From assembly GCF_000204055.1 (NCBI RefSeq), contig NW_006768847.1:310104-320671 (forward strand): DNA of 10,568 nucleotides, in the 5' to 3' direction. Below, in pieces: positions 1-8,318 of this stretch. Below the pieces are notes generated by a model. It was given only the letters and a program-made list of their open reading frames with translations, made no database searches and was not told the DNA's origin. This stretch comes from Melampsora larici-populina 98AG31 (lineage: Eukaryota; Basidiomycota; Pucciniomycetes; Pucciniales; Melampsoraceae). A program made the translations under genes and the position numbers. The stretch's first letter is position 1. Every line of letters begins with the position of its first letter.

Positions 1-193
1 TTTAATGCACTTCAAATCGAGTGCTTTGATTCTTGACTGCAAAAGTTATTGATGTTTGAAGATCCAAAATCCTGTCTTCAAAGTCAAGGGCCAAATTTCA
101 GGTATTGTTACACGTGAATTTTTGATGATTTTCAGTGTTTATTGTTAGTACATTAACCAGTATCTGTGTGTAAAATACAAAAAAATACTCGTC

Positions 194-1273
194 ATGACGC
201 CCCAACATCTAGGAACAAGGTGCATATTTTTTCAGATTTTTAGCTCTCTTCCTGTTGCCTCAGGACTTTTCTATGTCAGTAGTTTTCTTTACCGCCCGGT
301 AAAGATGACATTTTGTGTAGTGTTAGGTGTCCCTTTCAAAATCAAAAAAGAGGAATCTCCTGTACGTGTCCCTTTCAAAATCAAGAAAGAGGAATCTCCT
401 AGGGTGGAACCCGGACGAATTGATGATGGTGTCATACTTTGTCCCTCCAACGTTGATTCACCGCCCTTGCAAGGCATCGCGAATAGACTTGATAGTGTCC
501 CTCATGTGTTATTGCCCGGTTGGTTTGGCAACACCATGAGTCATTTGATTCCTTTGAGTTAAGTAGATGAAATCTTTTATAAAAAAATATTACACACATT
601 GTGAAAGTATCAACTGATTTACTAATATTACTTCACGCACATAGATGATAATCACATTAAGTGGGCTGCTTTCATGTACCGCTATCGCAGACCTGCGATG
701 ATCCAGCCTCATATATGCAAACCAGGCAACATTGGCGCTTATTCCCGCTACGTTGTAGTTTACTCCATAGGTGACCATGTTGATTTGTACGGAACAAGTG
801 ATTCTAACGACTGGATTGCAAGAGAATACAATTGTTATTTTGATAATTTCGTGAAGACCTTCACGGTGCAATATCATCGCAATTGGTCTGCTTCAAATGA
901 CCGCGGACAAAGTCAAGCACTTGCTTTGGTGCAAGCGAATCATTATGTTGCCAATTTATTGGAAGCCTTCCAAGACGGTCTCTTGAACCTCTGGATGTTG
1001 CACCCCGAACCTGGCCTTGACGATTCTTTGTTTTTGAGGGATCTGCACTCCAAATCCCTAGGACTCAAGGTAAATATGACTTGTCACCTATTAATTCCGT
1101 AGTAGATTACTACATATTATGTCTAACATGTTGTTTTCTTGATCGCACAGATGCTGAAGTTATTCATATTCGAGGTAATTGGCGTTTTGGAAAATGATGA
1201 ACTGGGGTGGTACGTGTGTGGACAACGTCGAAATTGCTGCGCTACGCACAGCAATATGCAGGGACCTCAATAG
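194..1273 (+). CDS. Unrecognised spliced fungal protein, 3' part (three-exon model)
   Basis: I do not recognise this gene. Exons 194-557, 645-1069 and 1151-1273 join in phase to give 303 residues ending in TAG at 1271-1273. Exon 1 ends with one spare base and exon 2 supplies two, making an Asn codon; exon 2 ends on a codon boundary. Both introns are GT-AG and have branch-point-like motifs. Residues 46-71 are two 13-residue copies of a Lys/Glu-rich repeat beginning VPFKIKKEESP. The rest is mixed, aromatic-rich and globular-looking (for example AFMYRYRRPAMI and LLEAFQDGLLNLWMLHPEPG). I see no signal peptide or catalytic motif. The start is uncertain: the frame is open upstream to base 149, there are possible 3' splice sites further in, and the gene may begin outside the window. 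The third exon overlaps the proposed left end of the hAT element, so the last 15-20 residues may be element-derived. It could be a host gene or a relic of another transposon. Confidence 0.5.
327..400 (+). repeat. Two-copy tandem repeat, 39-bp period
   Basis: Bases 327-361 and 366-400 are 35-bp copies differing at one position (A versus G). The period of 39 bp equals 13 codons, so the repeat stays in frame in the surrounding exon and duplicates the peptide VPFKIKKEESP. The near-identity implies a recent duplication. Confidence 0.85.
558..644 (+). other. Intron 1 of the unrecognised gene
   Basis: The 87-bp intron starts GTTAAG and ends ACATAG. A TACTAAT motif at 620-626, about 18 bases before the acceptor, matches a fungal branch point very closely. 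Removing it skips the stop at 560-562 and joins two open frames exactly. Confidence 0.6.
1070..1150 (+). other. Intron 2 of the unrecognised gene
   Basis: The 81-bp intron starts GTAAAT and ends CGCACAG. CTAAC at 1123-1127 is a plausible branch point, followed by a T-rich tract. It joins two complete codons and skips the in-frame stop at 1100-1102. Confidence 0.55.
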
Positions 1274-1284
1274 TGGTGTGATGT

Positions 1285-1337
1285 ACCACTATCCTGAAGG
1301 CCCGCTACACACCACTATCAGGACAGACCCGCTACGT
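1285..1337. repeat. Direct repeat in the hAT left subterminal region
   Basis: Two adjacent copies of about 26 bases start at 1285 and 1311, each beginning ACCACTATC and ending with CCCGCTAC. They sit in a block (about 1236-1392) holding eight CGCTAC, CACTAC or CACTAT motifs. ATAGTGGTGTG at 1270-1280 is also the exact inverse of 1308-1318. Short repeated motifs near the ends are typical hAT transposase-binding sites; that role is inferred. Confidence 0.55.
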
Positions 1338-1393
1338 GTTATATGTAGGGATGCGCGTCAGGCACTACATGTCACTACAATATATGCTCACTA

Positions 1394-1406
1394 CGCTATG
1401 ATAGCG
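1394..1406. repeat. Short perfect inverted repeat
   Basis: CGCTAT and ATAGCG flank a single G, giving a 13-bp palindrome on the inner side of the left motif cluster, about 300 bases past the transposase stop. It could be a binding site or chance; no function can be assigned. Confidence 0.4.
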
Positions 1407-1702
1407 CACACGGGTTTTTTTAATATGAACAAGGAATGTTATTAAAAAGCATTTAAAAAATAGGTGACAAGCATGTACAAGAACGATTAAATATCTGAGT
1501 ATGAGAGTAAAGGAAGAAAAAAAGTAGCCAAACTTTGTATTAACAAGAGTTGGGAAGCAGAAAAGGAACTGAATAAGAGAGGATAATTGAGAGGAGTTGA
1601 AGAGAGAAAAGAATGAAACTGAGATTAGAAAGGAGGCAAGGGAATTGAATGAGTGACAATATTGAAATAGAAAATAAACAAATAGAAAATCAAAGAGAGC
1701 CT
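1407..1702 (-). other. hAT 3' flank, purine-rich on +, no gene
   Basis: This stretch after the transposase stop is strongly A/G-rich on the + strand, so pyrimidine-rich on the coding strand of the transposase. I see no coding signal; the minus-strand frame that is open here is low-complexity Phe/Leu/Ser. It is probably 3' untranslated and subterminal DNA of the hAT element. Confidence 0.5.
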
Positions 1703-4700
1703 TCATTTTGTGTCTATCTTCTCCACCAAAGTAAGAGCTTCAGAAAATTCACCAGGAACCTTGATGTCCGACCTGATCCACTCCCGAGATGATGAATATC
1801 GCTCTATAGTGCGGCTTGCCATAGCACATCGATCAGACCCGCACACATCAGCTGCACTTGAAAAAAGTCGTTCACATGAACAAGTGGTTCCACTGCATGC
1901 TAAAAAGTCCCGAGCCATGAGGGCCAGGACAGGAAATGCCCCAGCATGGTCCTAAAACAAAAGAGTTGGTTAGGAACATTGGTATCAATGATCAGATCAA
2001 CAAACAATAACACATACCTTCCACCATGACAAAAGCGTGCCACTAGTAAGGGGAAATTTTCCAGACAAGTAACCCTCCATTTCTTGCTCGGTGTCATTGT
2101 GAGGACCGGCTGCCATTGTAGAAAACACATTATACTCGTCATCGGCGACAGTCAGACGTTGCTGATCAGTAAGAAGGGGCTGGACTGGATGGGTAGCTTG
2201 GTATTGGATTGAATAAGTATCCATAAATCGGTCCATAACTCGCTGAACGTTAGTGACTTGAGATGAACGATGAAGTTCAAAAAACTTCATTCAAAGTCGA
2301 GGGTTGAGGATGGTGGCAACAATGATTGCGTCACATGAAAGCGCGTCTTCTTCGTATGATTGAAGGTGCTTGATCATGTTGGCGATCATGGTCTGGAGGC
2401 TGGCGTACGGTGTATGCAAACTGAGCTTTTTGAGTGATGTGCCGACGCGATGGTAGTCGAGTAACAGGATGGCCGCTGTTGAATGATTTCCCTCCACTCT
2501 TGACGTGGCTAGTACAAACACCTGGAGAATTCAAGAGACATCAGAGGTGAATCTTGTGCATGATGATCAAAATACAGATAGAGAGATAGAGACGACTTAC
2601 TTCCATGACCTCAATCAAAGCTGATGCACATATCCATTCGCTTTTGGAGATTGAAATCTCTTCAAAATATCCGTCTTAGTCATTGGACAACATCTGGTTT
2701 ATAACCTTTCAAGGAAGAGTGGCCGTTAGAAATGATGAAAAGCTCATGAGGTAAGAAGCAGTAGAACTCACCTCAGCTCCTTCTACCATGATTGATTGGC
2801 TCTGATGCAGCCCGTTCCACTTGCTGGACACACCAAGAATGGGACAACATAAGATCCTACCCAAATCCTTGGCACAATTTCGGAATTCTAGACGTCGTGA
2901 TGGCCGCCGAGCGATGAGGCGGCTGACTCAATCAATCTATAAAATAAGACGTCAGTCTCAAATCATATGTGAGGAAAAAGGTATATGAATGAGAACTCAC
3001 CTTTTTGATTGCTTGAACGACCAGATCGGCACGACTTCTACTAGAACCAGGCAGCAAACTCAGGATGTTTGGGGGTTGTTGATCAATCTCACCGTCACTT
3101 TCTGAATCACAGTCGCGATTCTCTGATTCACTAGCTTGATCCAAGTCTTTGGATTCATCTTGAACTTTAAGTTCGACATCGTCACCGTCATTCAAGATAA
3201 TAGAAGCAGTGGGGATATTGAAGAGAGGTTGGGTGGTTGGTTTGGTGTGGCCAGAATCAAGCCCAATAGAAGCTAGGCCGTGCTTCACCAGCAAGGCTAG
3301 CTTGTGGGCGTAACATCTAATTTGCATGCAACCAGCTGACCATTCAACACTAGGAGTAGCTTGTAAAAACATCCTCTGCAATTCGTAAGCGAGGGTGTGA
3401 TTGTTGGAGCCCGAATCTGTTGTTTGGGCTAGCATGTAGATAACATAACAAATGTCAGGATCAAGATTGAAATGGGTAATAATAAAAAAATACAAAAAAC
3501 TTATCTTATGATAGAGACCATGCTTGATGAGGAATCGAGCCACAGGTCGGGCAAGTAAAACAACTGCATGGTTCCACACGGCCAGCTTCAGACCGAGATG
3601 AACGGTCTGAAACTCCCACTGACTGTCAATGAAAGTTACGTTCATTCCAATGAATGCATACCTGCTTCGACGAGTGGTCCAGCCATCGTGGATCAGGCAA
3701 AATTTGCTTGAGTTGTTCTACATAAAGACAAAGAGTGAGAAAGAAACAATGAAGACTCAGAAACTGAAACTGAAGCAGATCAAGATAGATATGAGAAGAG
3801 AACAAACCTTGATTGTTTCCAAAACAGTCAGTTGCAATCCAGCGCTTTGCAGCATTTGCTGCCCACACTGCAGATCTAAGGGCTGCTGAAACATTCGCCA
3901 ATCGGAATGCTGCTCGCAAGGCAACATCTTGAAACCGAGCCCATGGTTGAGCTTGTCGAATGACCCAGATTACACACATCAGATTGAGGAGTTCAACAGT
4001 GAACTTGTCCTTAGAAACAAAATGATCGAGAGTTCCGGATTGGTTTGCCTCAGCCGCTCTCTGCAGCTCCTGCCACGATGGTGGAAGATCCAAACCGGCC
4101 GCTAAGGCATCCAATCGCCTGGGGCAAGCGGGTCGACCTTTGCTTCCATCCCGATTTCCGTACAGGTTGTAGTAGCTAGTTGAACCCTTGAGGAAGCGAC
4201 CGCGGCACCATCGGCACCTGTAAACCTGTGGATCACCAGAGGTCTAACAGAAAAATATCAGTCTTGAATATTGAACCAAAAAGGAATCAAAGCAAAAAAA
4301 ACTAACCTGGCCAGTTGGATAGATCGGAGGGTGAAAGTACTTGAGTAACTCTCTAACGCGAGCCAGTTGTGAAGCCCTAATACCGGTCCTGGGTCTTCTT
4401 GGAACGATTTCGTCTCCAGAGTCTTGATCAAGATCTACACAGTCAGGAACCGTCTTGTCCTAGAGATTGAAAACCAGAATATTGAGTTTGGTCAATGAAA
4501 GCAATCATTCAAAAGAAAGGAAAGTGCAAGATCAGACGGCTTACTTTTTTTCTTTTCTTCACTGCCTTTTTTTCGGTTTGACGATTGGTTTGTTTTCTGG
4601 TCGATGGCGATTGAAGTTCCAGTACTTCATCCTCATCTTCAGGGACCGCCATAAAAACCCCGTCAATCGGGGAAAACAGGGAGTCGGAATTTGAGGGACC

Positions 4701-4904
4701 AGGAGTTGGAAATGACGCCTGAAGTGATCGTCAAGAGTTGGGTGAGGTAAAGACAAAGCCAGGTGAAGGTTCAACTGGTGACCTTGGCCGGAGAGATCGC
4801 CCTGAAGGCGACTGGGTTGGGGCAGTCGACGGCGGAGCCAGATTGATTCAAGAGTCTGTTTGAATCAACCGATCTGGTTTACTCTGAGAGGTTGATGGGA
4901 TCAT
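1703..4904 (-). pseudogene. hAT transposase with BED-like finger, nine exons, disrupted
   Basis: Active hAT transposases excise and reinsert the element in the nucleus using an RNase H-like DDE core. Read on the minus strand, the exons are 4904-4545, 4459-4307, 4243-3808, 3717-3501, 3428-3001, 2936-2772, 2705-2601, 2521-2018 and 1951-1703, about 871 codons, all with GT-AG introns of 63-90 bp. Numbering residues from 4904, I see a basic KKRKK stretch ending exon 1, a BED-like finger (C181, C184, C211), the first acidic block (IHDGWTTRRS, D about 327), the second (TDSGSNN, D about 393), the MQIRCYAHKLAL block (C427, H430), an acidic linker near 475-510, and the C-terminal block TCSCERLFSSAADVCGSD with E about 816. 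Breaks are TGA at 4850-4848, 4733-4731, 2930-2928 and 2293-2291, TAA at 2678-2676, and a phase clash across intron 3807-3718. ATG 4904 follows a pyrimidine-rich leader; ATG 5054 is in frame, would add 50 residues, and may be the real first AUG. This copy should be non-autonomous. Confidence 0.85.
4139..4243 (-). other. Degenerate BED-type zinc-finger region of the hAT transposase
   Basis: BED fingers bind the transposon ends and use two Cys followed by His/His or His/Cys. Here the CxxC pair (YRCRWC) and the last Cys (RPACP) are visible, but the segment NLYGNRDGSKGR between them has no His where the family usually has one near the NL motif. Asn at this place would be a single-base change from a His codon (CAT/CAC to AAT/AAC). 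The homology is inferred from the motif and from its position before the first catalytic block. Confidence 0.55.
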
Positions 4905-5126
4905 GATGAGACAGAAACAGCGTTGATGGAAGAGATTTGAGATGAACTTGGATGGTTTGGTTGAGAAAATCAAGATGGAAACAATTGTGGTTGAGATGAA
5001 TAAGCTGAACTTGGATGGAGCGGTTTGAAGATGATACGGAATGAGATTAAACATTGAGACGAAGTGGGTCAATAATGAAACTGGAATTGGAGGCAAGCGA
5101 ACAAAGGTCAACAAGCAAAGCAACTG

Positions 5127-5136
5127 CCTTTTTATA
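5127..5136 (-). promoter_or_regulatory. Possible TATA box for the hAT transposase
   Basis: The minus strand reads TATAAAAAGG, close to a TATA consensus. It lies 72 bases upstream of the in-frame ATG at 5054 and about 220 upstream of the ATG at 4904. The sequence after it is pyrimidine-rich, as in fungal leaders. The 13-mer TGAACTTGGATGG (+ strand) occurs twice in this leader, near 4941 and 5007. Confidence 0.45.
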
Positions 5137-5289
5137 TCTGTCAAATGTGTACTTACATTTACAAGTGACGCTCAGACCCAAACTGGCCATTGTTGCTCAT
5201 GATAACTTGCTGAGGTGAGATTGAGATAGAAGTGGGGGTGAGGGTTGTTGAATGAGATGTTGAAAGGTGTAATCTGGAAAAGAAAGGGA

Positions 5290-5543
5290 GGGGGCGCAGG
5301 GCATGGATCAATACATGTTTGGGGCGCAGAGGGCATGGGTATATACAGGTCATAGTGCTTGCTATGTGTCCCACTATACATGTGGACATTCTCCATACAA
5401 GCTCGAGCGCTGCACATGACCCACTACAGGCAATACCCTTTTCCAAATAGGGCTGTGGGCCAGCCACTACAAAAAGACCCCATATTTTTTGTGGGAGTCC
5501 CACAGCGCTTCCACTATCTATGGCGGTGCGGTTTCGATGTTGT
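5290..5543. other. hAT right subterminal region, no gene
   Basis: No coding sequence is convincing here. GGCGCAG...GGGCATGG occurs twice, near 5293 and 5324, as an imperfect direct repeat. CACTATA, CACTACA, CACTACA and CACTATC motifs recur at about 5371, 5421, 5465 and 5511, echoing the cluster at the other end of the element. The outer edge holds the proposed right inverted repeat at 5521-5543. Confidence 0.45.
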
Positions 5544-5546
5544 TCT

Positions 5547-6016
5547 GAGACAGCTTCCTGGGACTGTTCAATCCCCTTGGAGGGTTTGGTAGACATCAAA
5601 TTGCTCCCGAGACAGCTTCCCTTCACTTAGCTCGAGCAAAAACTTGATGGTAGATGGTGCCCAAAGGCACGACGGTTCCATCGGCTGCCACATACACGCA
5701 TATGAGTATCAAAGGAAACACGTGACTATCCTTATAGCGGGATAGCTGTAAGTTGGACACATATAGTCAGGGTCCATGTGAAAGTTTTTTCCACAGACCA
5801 TTCCCATATTGCCAACTTCTTCTCCTTTCCCCAGATATCCCACGAGCATGTTTTTCACCTCATCATCACCGTCTTCTCTCTCACTCACTCGTCTGAATTT
5901 ATTCTCAGCAAATAAATTTTTCTTTTTTGATTCCTCATTGTCTTCTCAGAATACACAAACATCCGGAAAACTTATATTCTATCAGAGAATCTTTTTGATA
6001 CTTCCCAATCTAAGAA
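5547..6016 (+). promoter_or_regulatory. Leader/promoter region of the retroelement, no gene
   Basis: No gene is supported in this 470-base stretch. GAGACAGCTTCC occurs at 5547-5558 and 5609-5620. A small hairpin is possible at 5657-5670 (GTGCC/GGCAC), and another with CTATCC/GGATAG arms lies in about 5726-5746. From about 5815 to 5960 the + strand is CT-rich, as is usual before fungal coding starts, and leads into ATG 6017. The left terminal repeat of the retroelement should lie here or further left, but it cannot be recognised without the right end. Confidence 0.4.
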
Positions 6017-8064
6017 ATGTCTGCACCTAAAGATATCAAGGATTTCAACACGCAAGTGAAGAGGACGAGTGATAGGATCAACGGCAACTCCGCGTCCATG
6101 TCAGGTGCGAACCCTGCTGCTTTGACACAGGGAGAAAGTGCCTCCGGAGGCTTGTCTAACACCGACACGACCTCCCAGAACCAAGCCGCCATCGCTAAGG
6201 GGAAAGGATTGAAAGGGAAGAAATGAGGTAGCCAATCTACCTTGTCTAAGGATCAACCAGCTGGATCCAGCCCTGCCCCACCGGCTGTCGGCGCCGGAAC
6301 TGGAGGAGGACCCACGGTGCACGAACCTGCAGGAGGGAACCTGGACAATGGTCAACCCTTGCCAGGAAAGGAAATGTCCAACGCCGCCGTCCCTAGCGGA
6401 AAGTCTGGGACCAGAGTAGCCTCCTCAACAAATAGCTCCGGGGTTTCCACCATACCGGCGACGGCTACCGTACCAAGGTTACCTGTCAATCCCGCGCAAG
6501 GTGTACTGGCACCTCTGATTGCTGAAGAAGTGATAAATAAAACTGTTGTAAACGGCACATCATGTAAGCTTCATTACATTCCCCACTCACAGTGATGCCG
6601 CTTTAGCAAAGCCACATATCGTGATGCCGCTCTTGAAGAGCAATGCCTCATGGAGATGGAAACAGATACGCGCCATCCAGAATGGATACTGACAAATGTA
6701 TATCTTTGGGGTTACGACGTGTAGTGCCATCAGTTTCCTCCGCTGCTGCCCATTCAAAGTTTATGGCGGGTACAAGTACCATCCTGAATCGGATAGACGA
6801 ATGTTCACCTGATGCTATTAAGACGTGGCTTCAGTCCCGTGGCTTCGACTTGGTGGCATTGACTCCCGGAGGTACCTCGAAGGAAGTGGCGGAACTCACG
6901 CCTAATGCTCAGAACACCCCCGCATCCCACGAGCAGAATACATCTTCCAAGGCGGCTGACGAACCCCTGACTGCTGGGATGGCAGACACCAGTCTGGCAG
7001 GCCGCAATGTTGCTGCAGCGACCTTGTCCGAATCTGCAGGTGAGACACCAGGACCAGCTGCGATTCCGGCTAAGCGACCGCCCACGACACAGCTCGGGCC
7101 TTTTGATCTCACCGTTGACGAAGATGACAAAGTTGTCAATGACAAGCCAACCTCCAACAAAACCATCAAGTTTAGTGAAGAAGGCATCGAGTCTCATGGC
7201 GTAGTTTCCTTATCGAAGTTCTTCGCTACCAAGATGGCAACATTAGACGCATACATCCCTCTTTCCGTATTTAACACCCAATGGTTGAGACAAGACCTAC
7301 TTCAGCAATCTACACTCCGGAAATGTTCAGTAAAGGAGAAGTTGGAAGATACGTACATCGGTCTCACAGTTCCAATCAAATGGAAGATGACATTCGGGGA
7401 ATGGGTAGTTGCGTTCAACTTGTTTATCGCTTATCTGGAATACTACAAATGGAAAGAGCTAGCGGTTAAATTCAGAAGCCACAAAGAGAATGTGTATGCA
7501 ATCAAACGAGAGAATTCAAACTGGCCGGTGGCATTCCGTTACGACCTAGCTGTACGAACCGCGGTGATAACCTTTTGTTTACCAGATGGGTCAGTTGCCA
7601 ACCCTGCAATACGGGATGGTCTTCTTGAGCGCGAGGCAGTGAGAGAGACCGAAAGATTAAAGGACTTCTTGCCCGCCTTCAAGGAGATCAATCCTTATGC
7701 AGATGGGGAAGCCAAGGCCTTCGTAGACCCAATCACTGGGGTAGATAGTCGCTCTGGCGGCCTGGTGGGAAATCAATCCTTTAACCGACCGACGCCACGC
7801 TCTCACAGCTTCTCAAATTATCACTCTTACAACAACTTGCCGGTGTACGACGGCCCAGGAGGTTCTGCGCCTAATAACTTTGAAGATAGGAGACAGGCGT
7901 TCAGAAGTAACCATTCCAGAGGCCGTAGAGGGAGCTGGAACGGTGGAAACCATGGTTCGAGGGCAGGGAGCCCTAGTCGTCGCCGGGAGAATTGGTGAAG
8001 AGATCGTGATGACCGTCGGGGTGATGCGAGAGATAATGCTGGACCTGCAGGGAGGCAAATGTAA
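6017..8064 (+). pseudogene. Gag-like ORF1 of the retroelement, disrupted
   Basis: ORF1 would package the element RNA. It starts MSAPKDIKDFNTQVKRTSDR after a CT-rich leader. One frame runs from 6017 to 6724 through two in-frame TGAs (6224-6226 and 6593-6595); the peptides on both sides of each stop look continuous. At about 6719-6724 the frame fails (GYDV, then TAG), and sense sequence resumes in the next frame with VVPSVSSAAAHSKFMAGTST, which one missing base would explain. The second part runs to TGA 7996-7998, after which the same Arg/Asp-rich text continues to TAA 8062-8064. The N-terminal third is Ser/Pro/Thr/Gly-rich and disordered. A globular block (FGEWVVAFNLFIAYLEYY, NWPVAFRYDLAVR, about 7390-7700) resembles basidiomycete gag-like proteins. 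The C-terminal tail is Arg/Ser/Gly-rich (RGRRGSWNGGNHGSRAGSPS) and suits RNA binding; no CCHC knuckle is visible. Confidence 0.65.
6643..7998 (+). CDS. Longest open segment of the gag-like ORF (451 codons)
   Basis: This is the uninterrupted part of the gag-like gene, holding the globular block (about residues 246-370) and the basic tail. The ATG at 6643 is probably not a native start. Its first 26 or so codons overlap the other frame, which there reads a more protein-like DTRHPEWILTNVYLWGYDV, so native sense in this frame likely begins near 6722. If translated from this copy, it would lack the disordered N-terminus. Confidence 0.6.
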   Translation: MPHGDGNRYAPSRMDTDKCISLGLRRVVPSVSSAAAHSKFMAGTSTILNRIDECSPDAIKTWLQSRGFDLVALTPGGTSKEVAELTPNAQNTPASHEQNTSSKAADEPLTAGMADTSLAGRNVAAATLSESAGETPGPAAIPAKRPPTTQLGPFDLTVDEDDKVVNDKPTSNKTIKFSEEGIESHGVVSLSKFFATKMATLDAYIPLSVFNTQWLRQDLLQQSTLRKCSVKEKLEDTYIGLTVPIKWKMTFGEWVVAFNLFIAYLEYYKWKELAVKFRSHKENVYAIKRENSNWPVAFRYDLAVRTAVITFCLPDGSVANPAIRDGLLEREAVRETERLKDFLPAFKEINPYADGEAKAFVDPITGVDSRSGGLVGNQSFNRPTPRSHSFSNYHSYNNLPVYDGPGGSAPNNFEDRRQAFRSNHSRGRRGSWNGGNHGSRAGSPSRRRENW

Positions 8065-8318
8065 GCCCCTCGGTTGGAAGAGCCTTGATTGTTCCATCTC
8101 CGTTTCACTTTACCCGTGTGATGAAAAAGGGAGATCCCCATCTTTCTGTGTGTGTGTGGCGGTAGCCCCGATTAATTTCATATCTCCTGTGAGGCTATAC
8201 AATTTCCTTACAATTTGAAGGCATGTCTACTGTCGAATATGAGATCTTCCTTGTTCCTGTGGAGTTTTAGGCAGGCATTAGCCGACTTTCTGTGTTATCT
8301 TAGTACCTGCTTATTTGT
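8065..8318 (+). other. Spacer between gag-like and RT ORFs
   Basis: About 250 bases with no coding sequence I can support. A GTAAGC-like donor sits at 8061, directly at the end of the gag-like tail, so splicing toward the RT ORF is possible, but no acceptor clearly stands out. The RT frame is open back to 8304, after TAG at 8301-8303. Confidence 0.4.

Larger units (their letters stand above)
1222..5543 (-). mobile_element. hAT-superfamily DNA transposon, degenerate (ends tentative)
   Basis: The element is defined by the broken transposase at 1703-4904. Its ends are proposed from an imperfect inverted repeat: 1222-1244 against the reverse complement of 5521-5543 matches at 17 of 23 positions, with core ACAAC(G/A)TCGAAA. 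I found no 8-bp target-site duplication next to these positions, so the true ends may differ or the terminal bases may have decayed. Between each proposed end and the coding region lie clusters of CACTAC/CACTAT-like motifs, as expected of hAT subterminal regions. The transposase interior is secure; the boundaries are not. Confidence 0.6.

Noticed and set aside
1285..1337. CRISPR-like array
   Set aside because: Only two imperfect copies with no spacers; they fit a hAT subterminal repeat in fungal DNA.
3622..3661. Possible intron in the hAT gene starting GTATGC at 3661
   Set aside because: It is only about 40 bp, and reading through gives RSRYAFIGMNVTFIDSQWEF, in frame with the first acidic block and the sequence after it.
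5547..5620. GAGACAGCTTCC direct repeat as a target-site duplication or terminal repeat
   Set aside because: Copies are 62 bases apart with unrelated surroundings and nothing element-like between them.
5159..5626. 155-codon minus-strand open frame ending SNNGQFGSERHL
   Set aside because: Low-complexity Pro/Ser/His composition over the repeat-rich hAT right end and leader; no domain and no splice evidence.
5809..6030. 73-codon + frame rich in Ser/Phe/Leu before the gag-like start
   Set aside because: It is the CT-rich leader read as codons and overlaps ATG 6017 in another frame.
6564..6592. GTAAGC...CACAG resembling an intron in the gag-like region
   Set aside because: At 29 bp it is too short, and its removal leads straight to an in-frame TAG.
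6805..7197. Minus-strand frames of 92 and 130 codons opposite the gag-like ORF
   Set aside because: Shadows of the plus-strand coding region; no recognisable motif.
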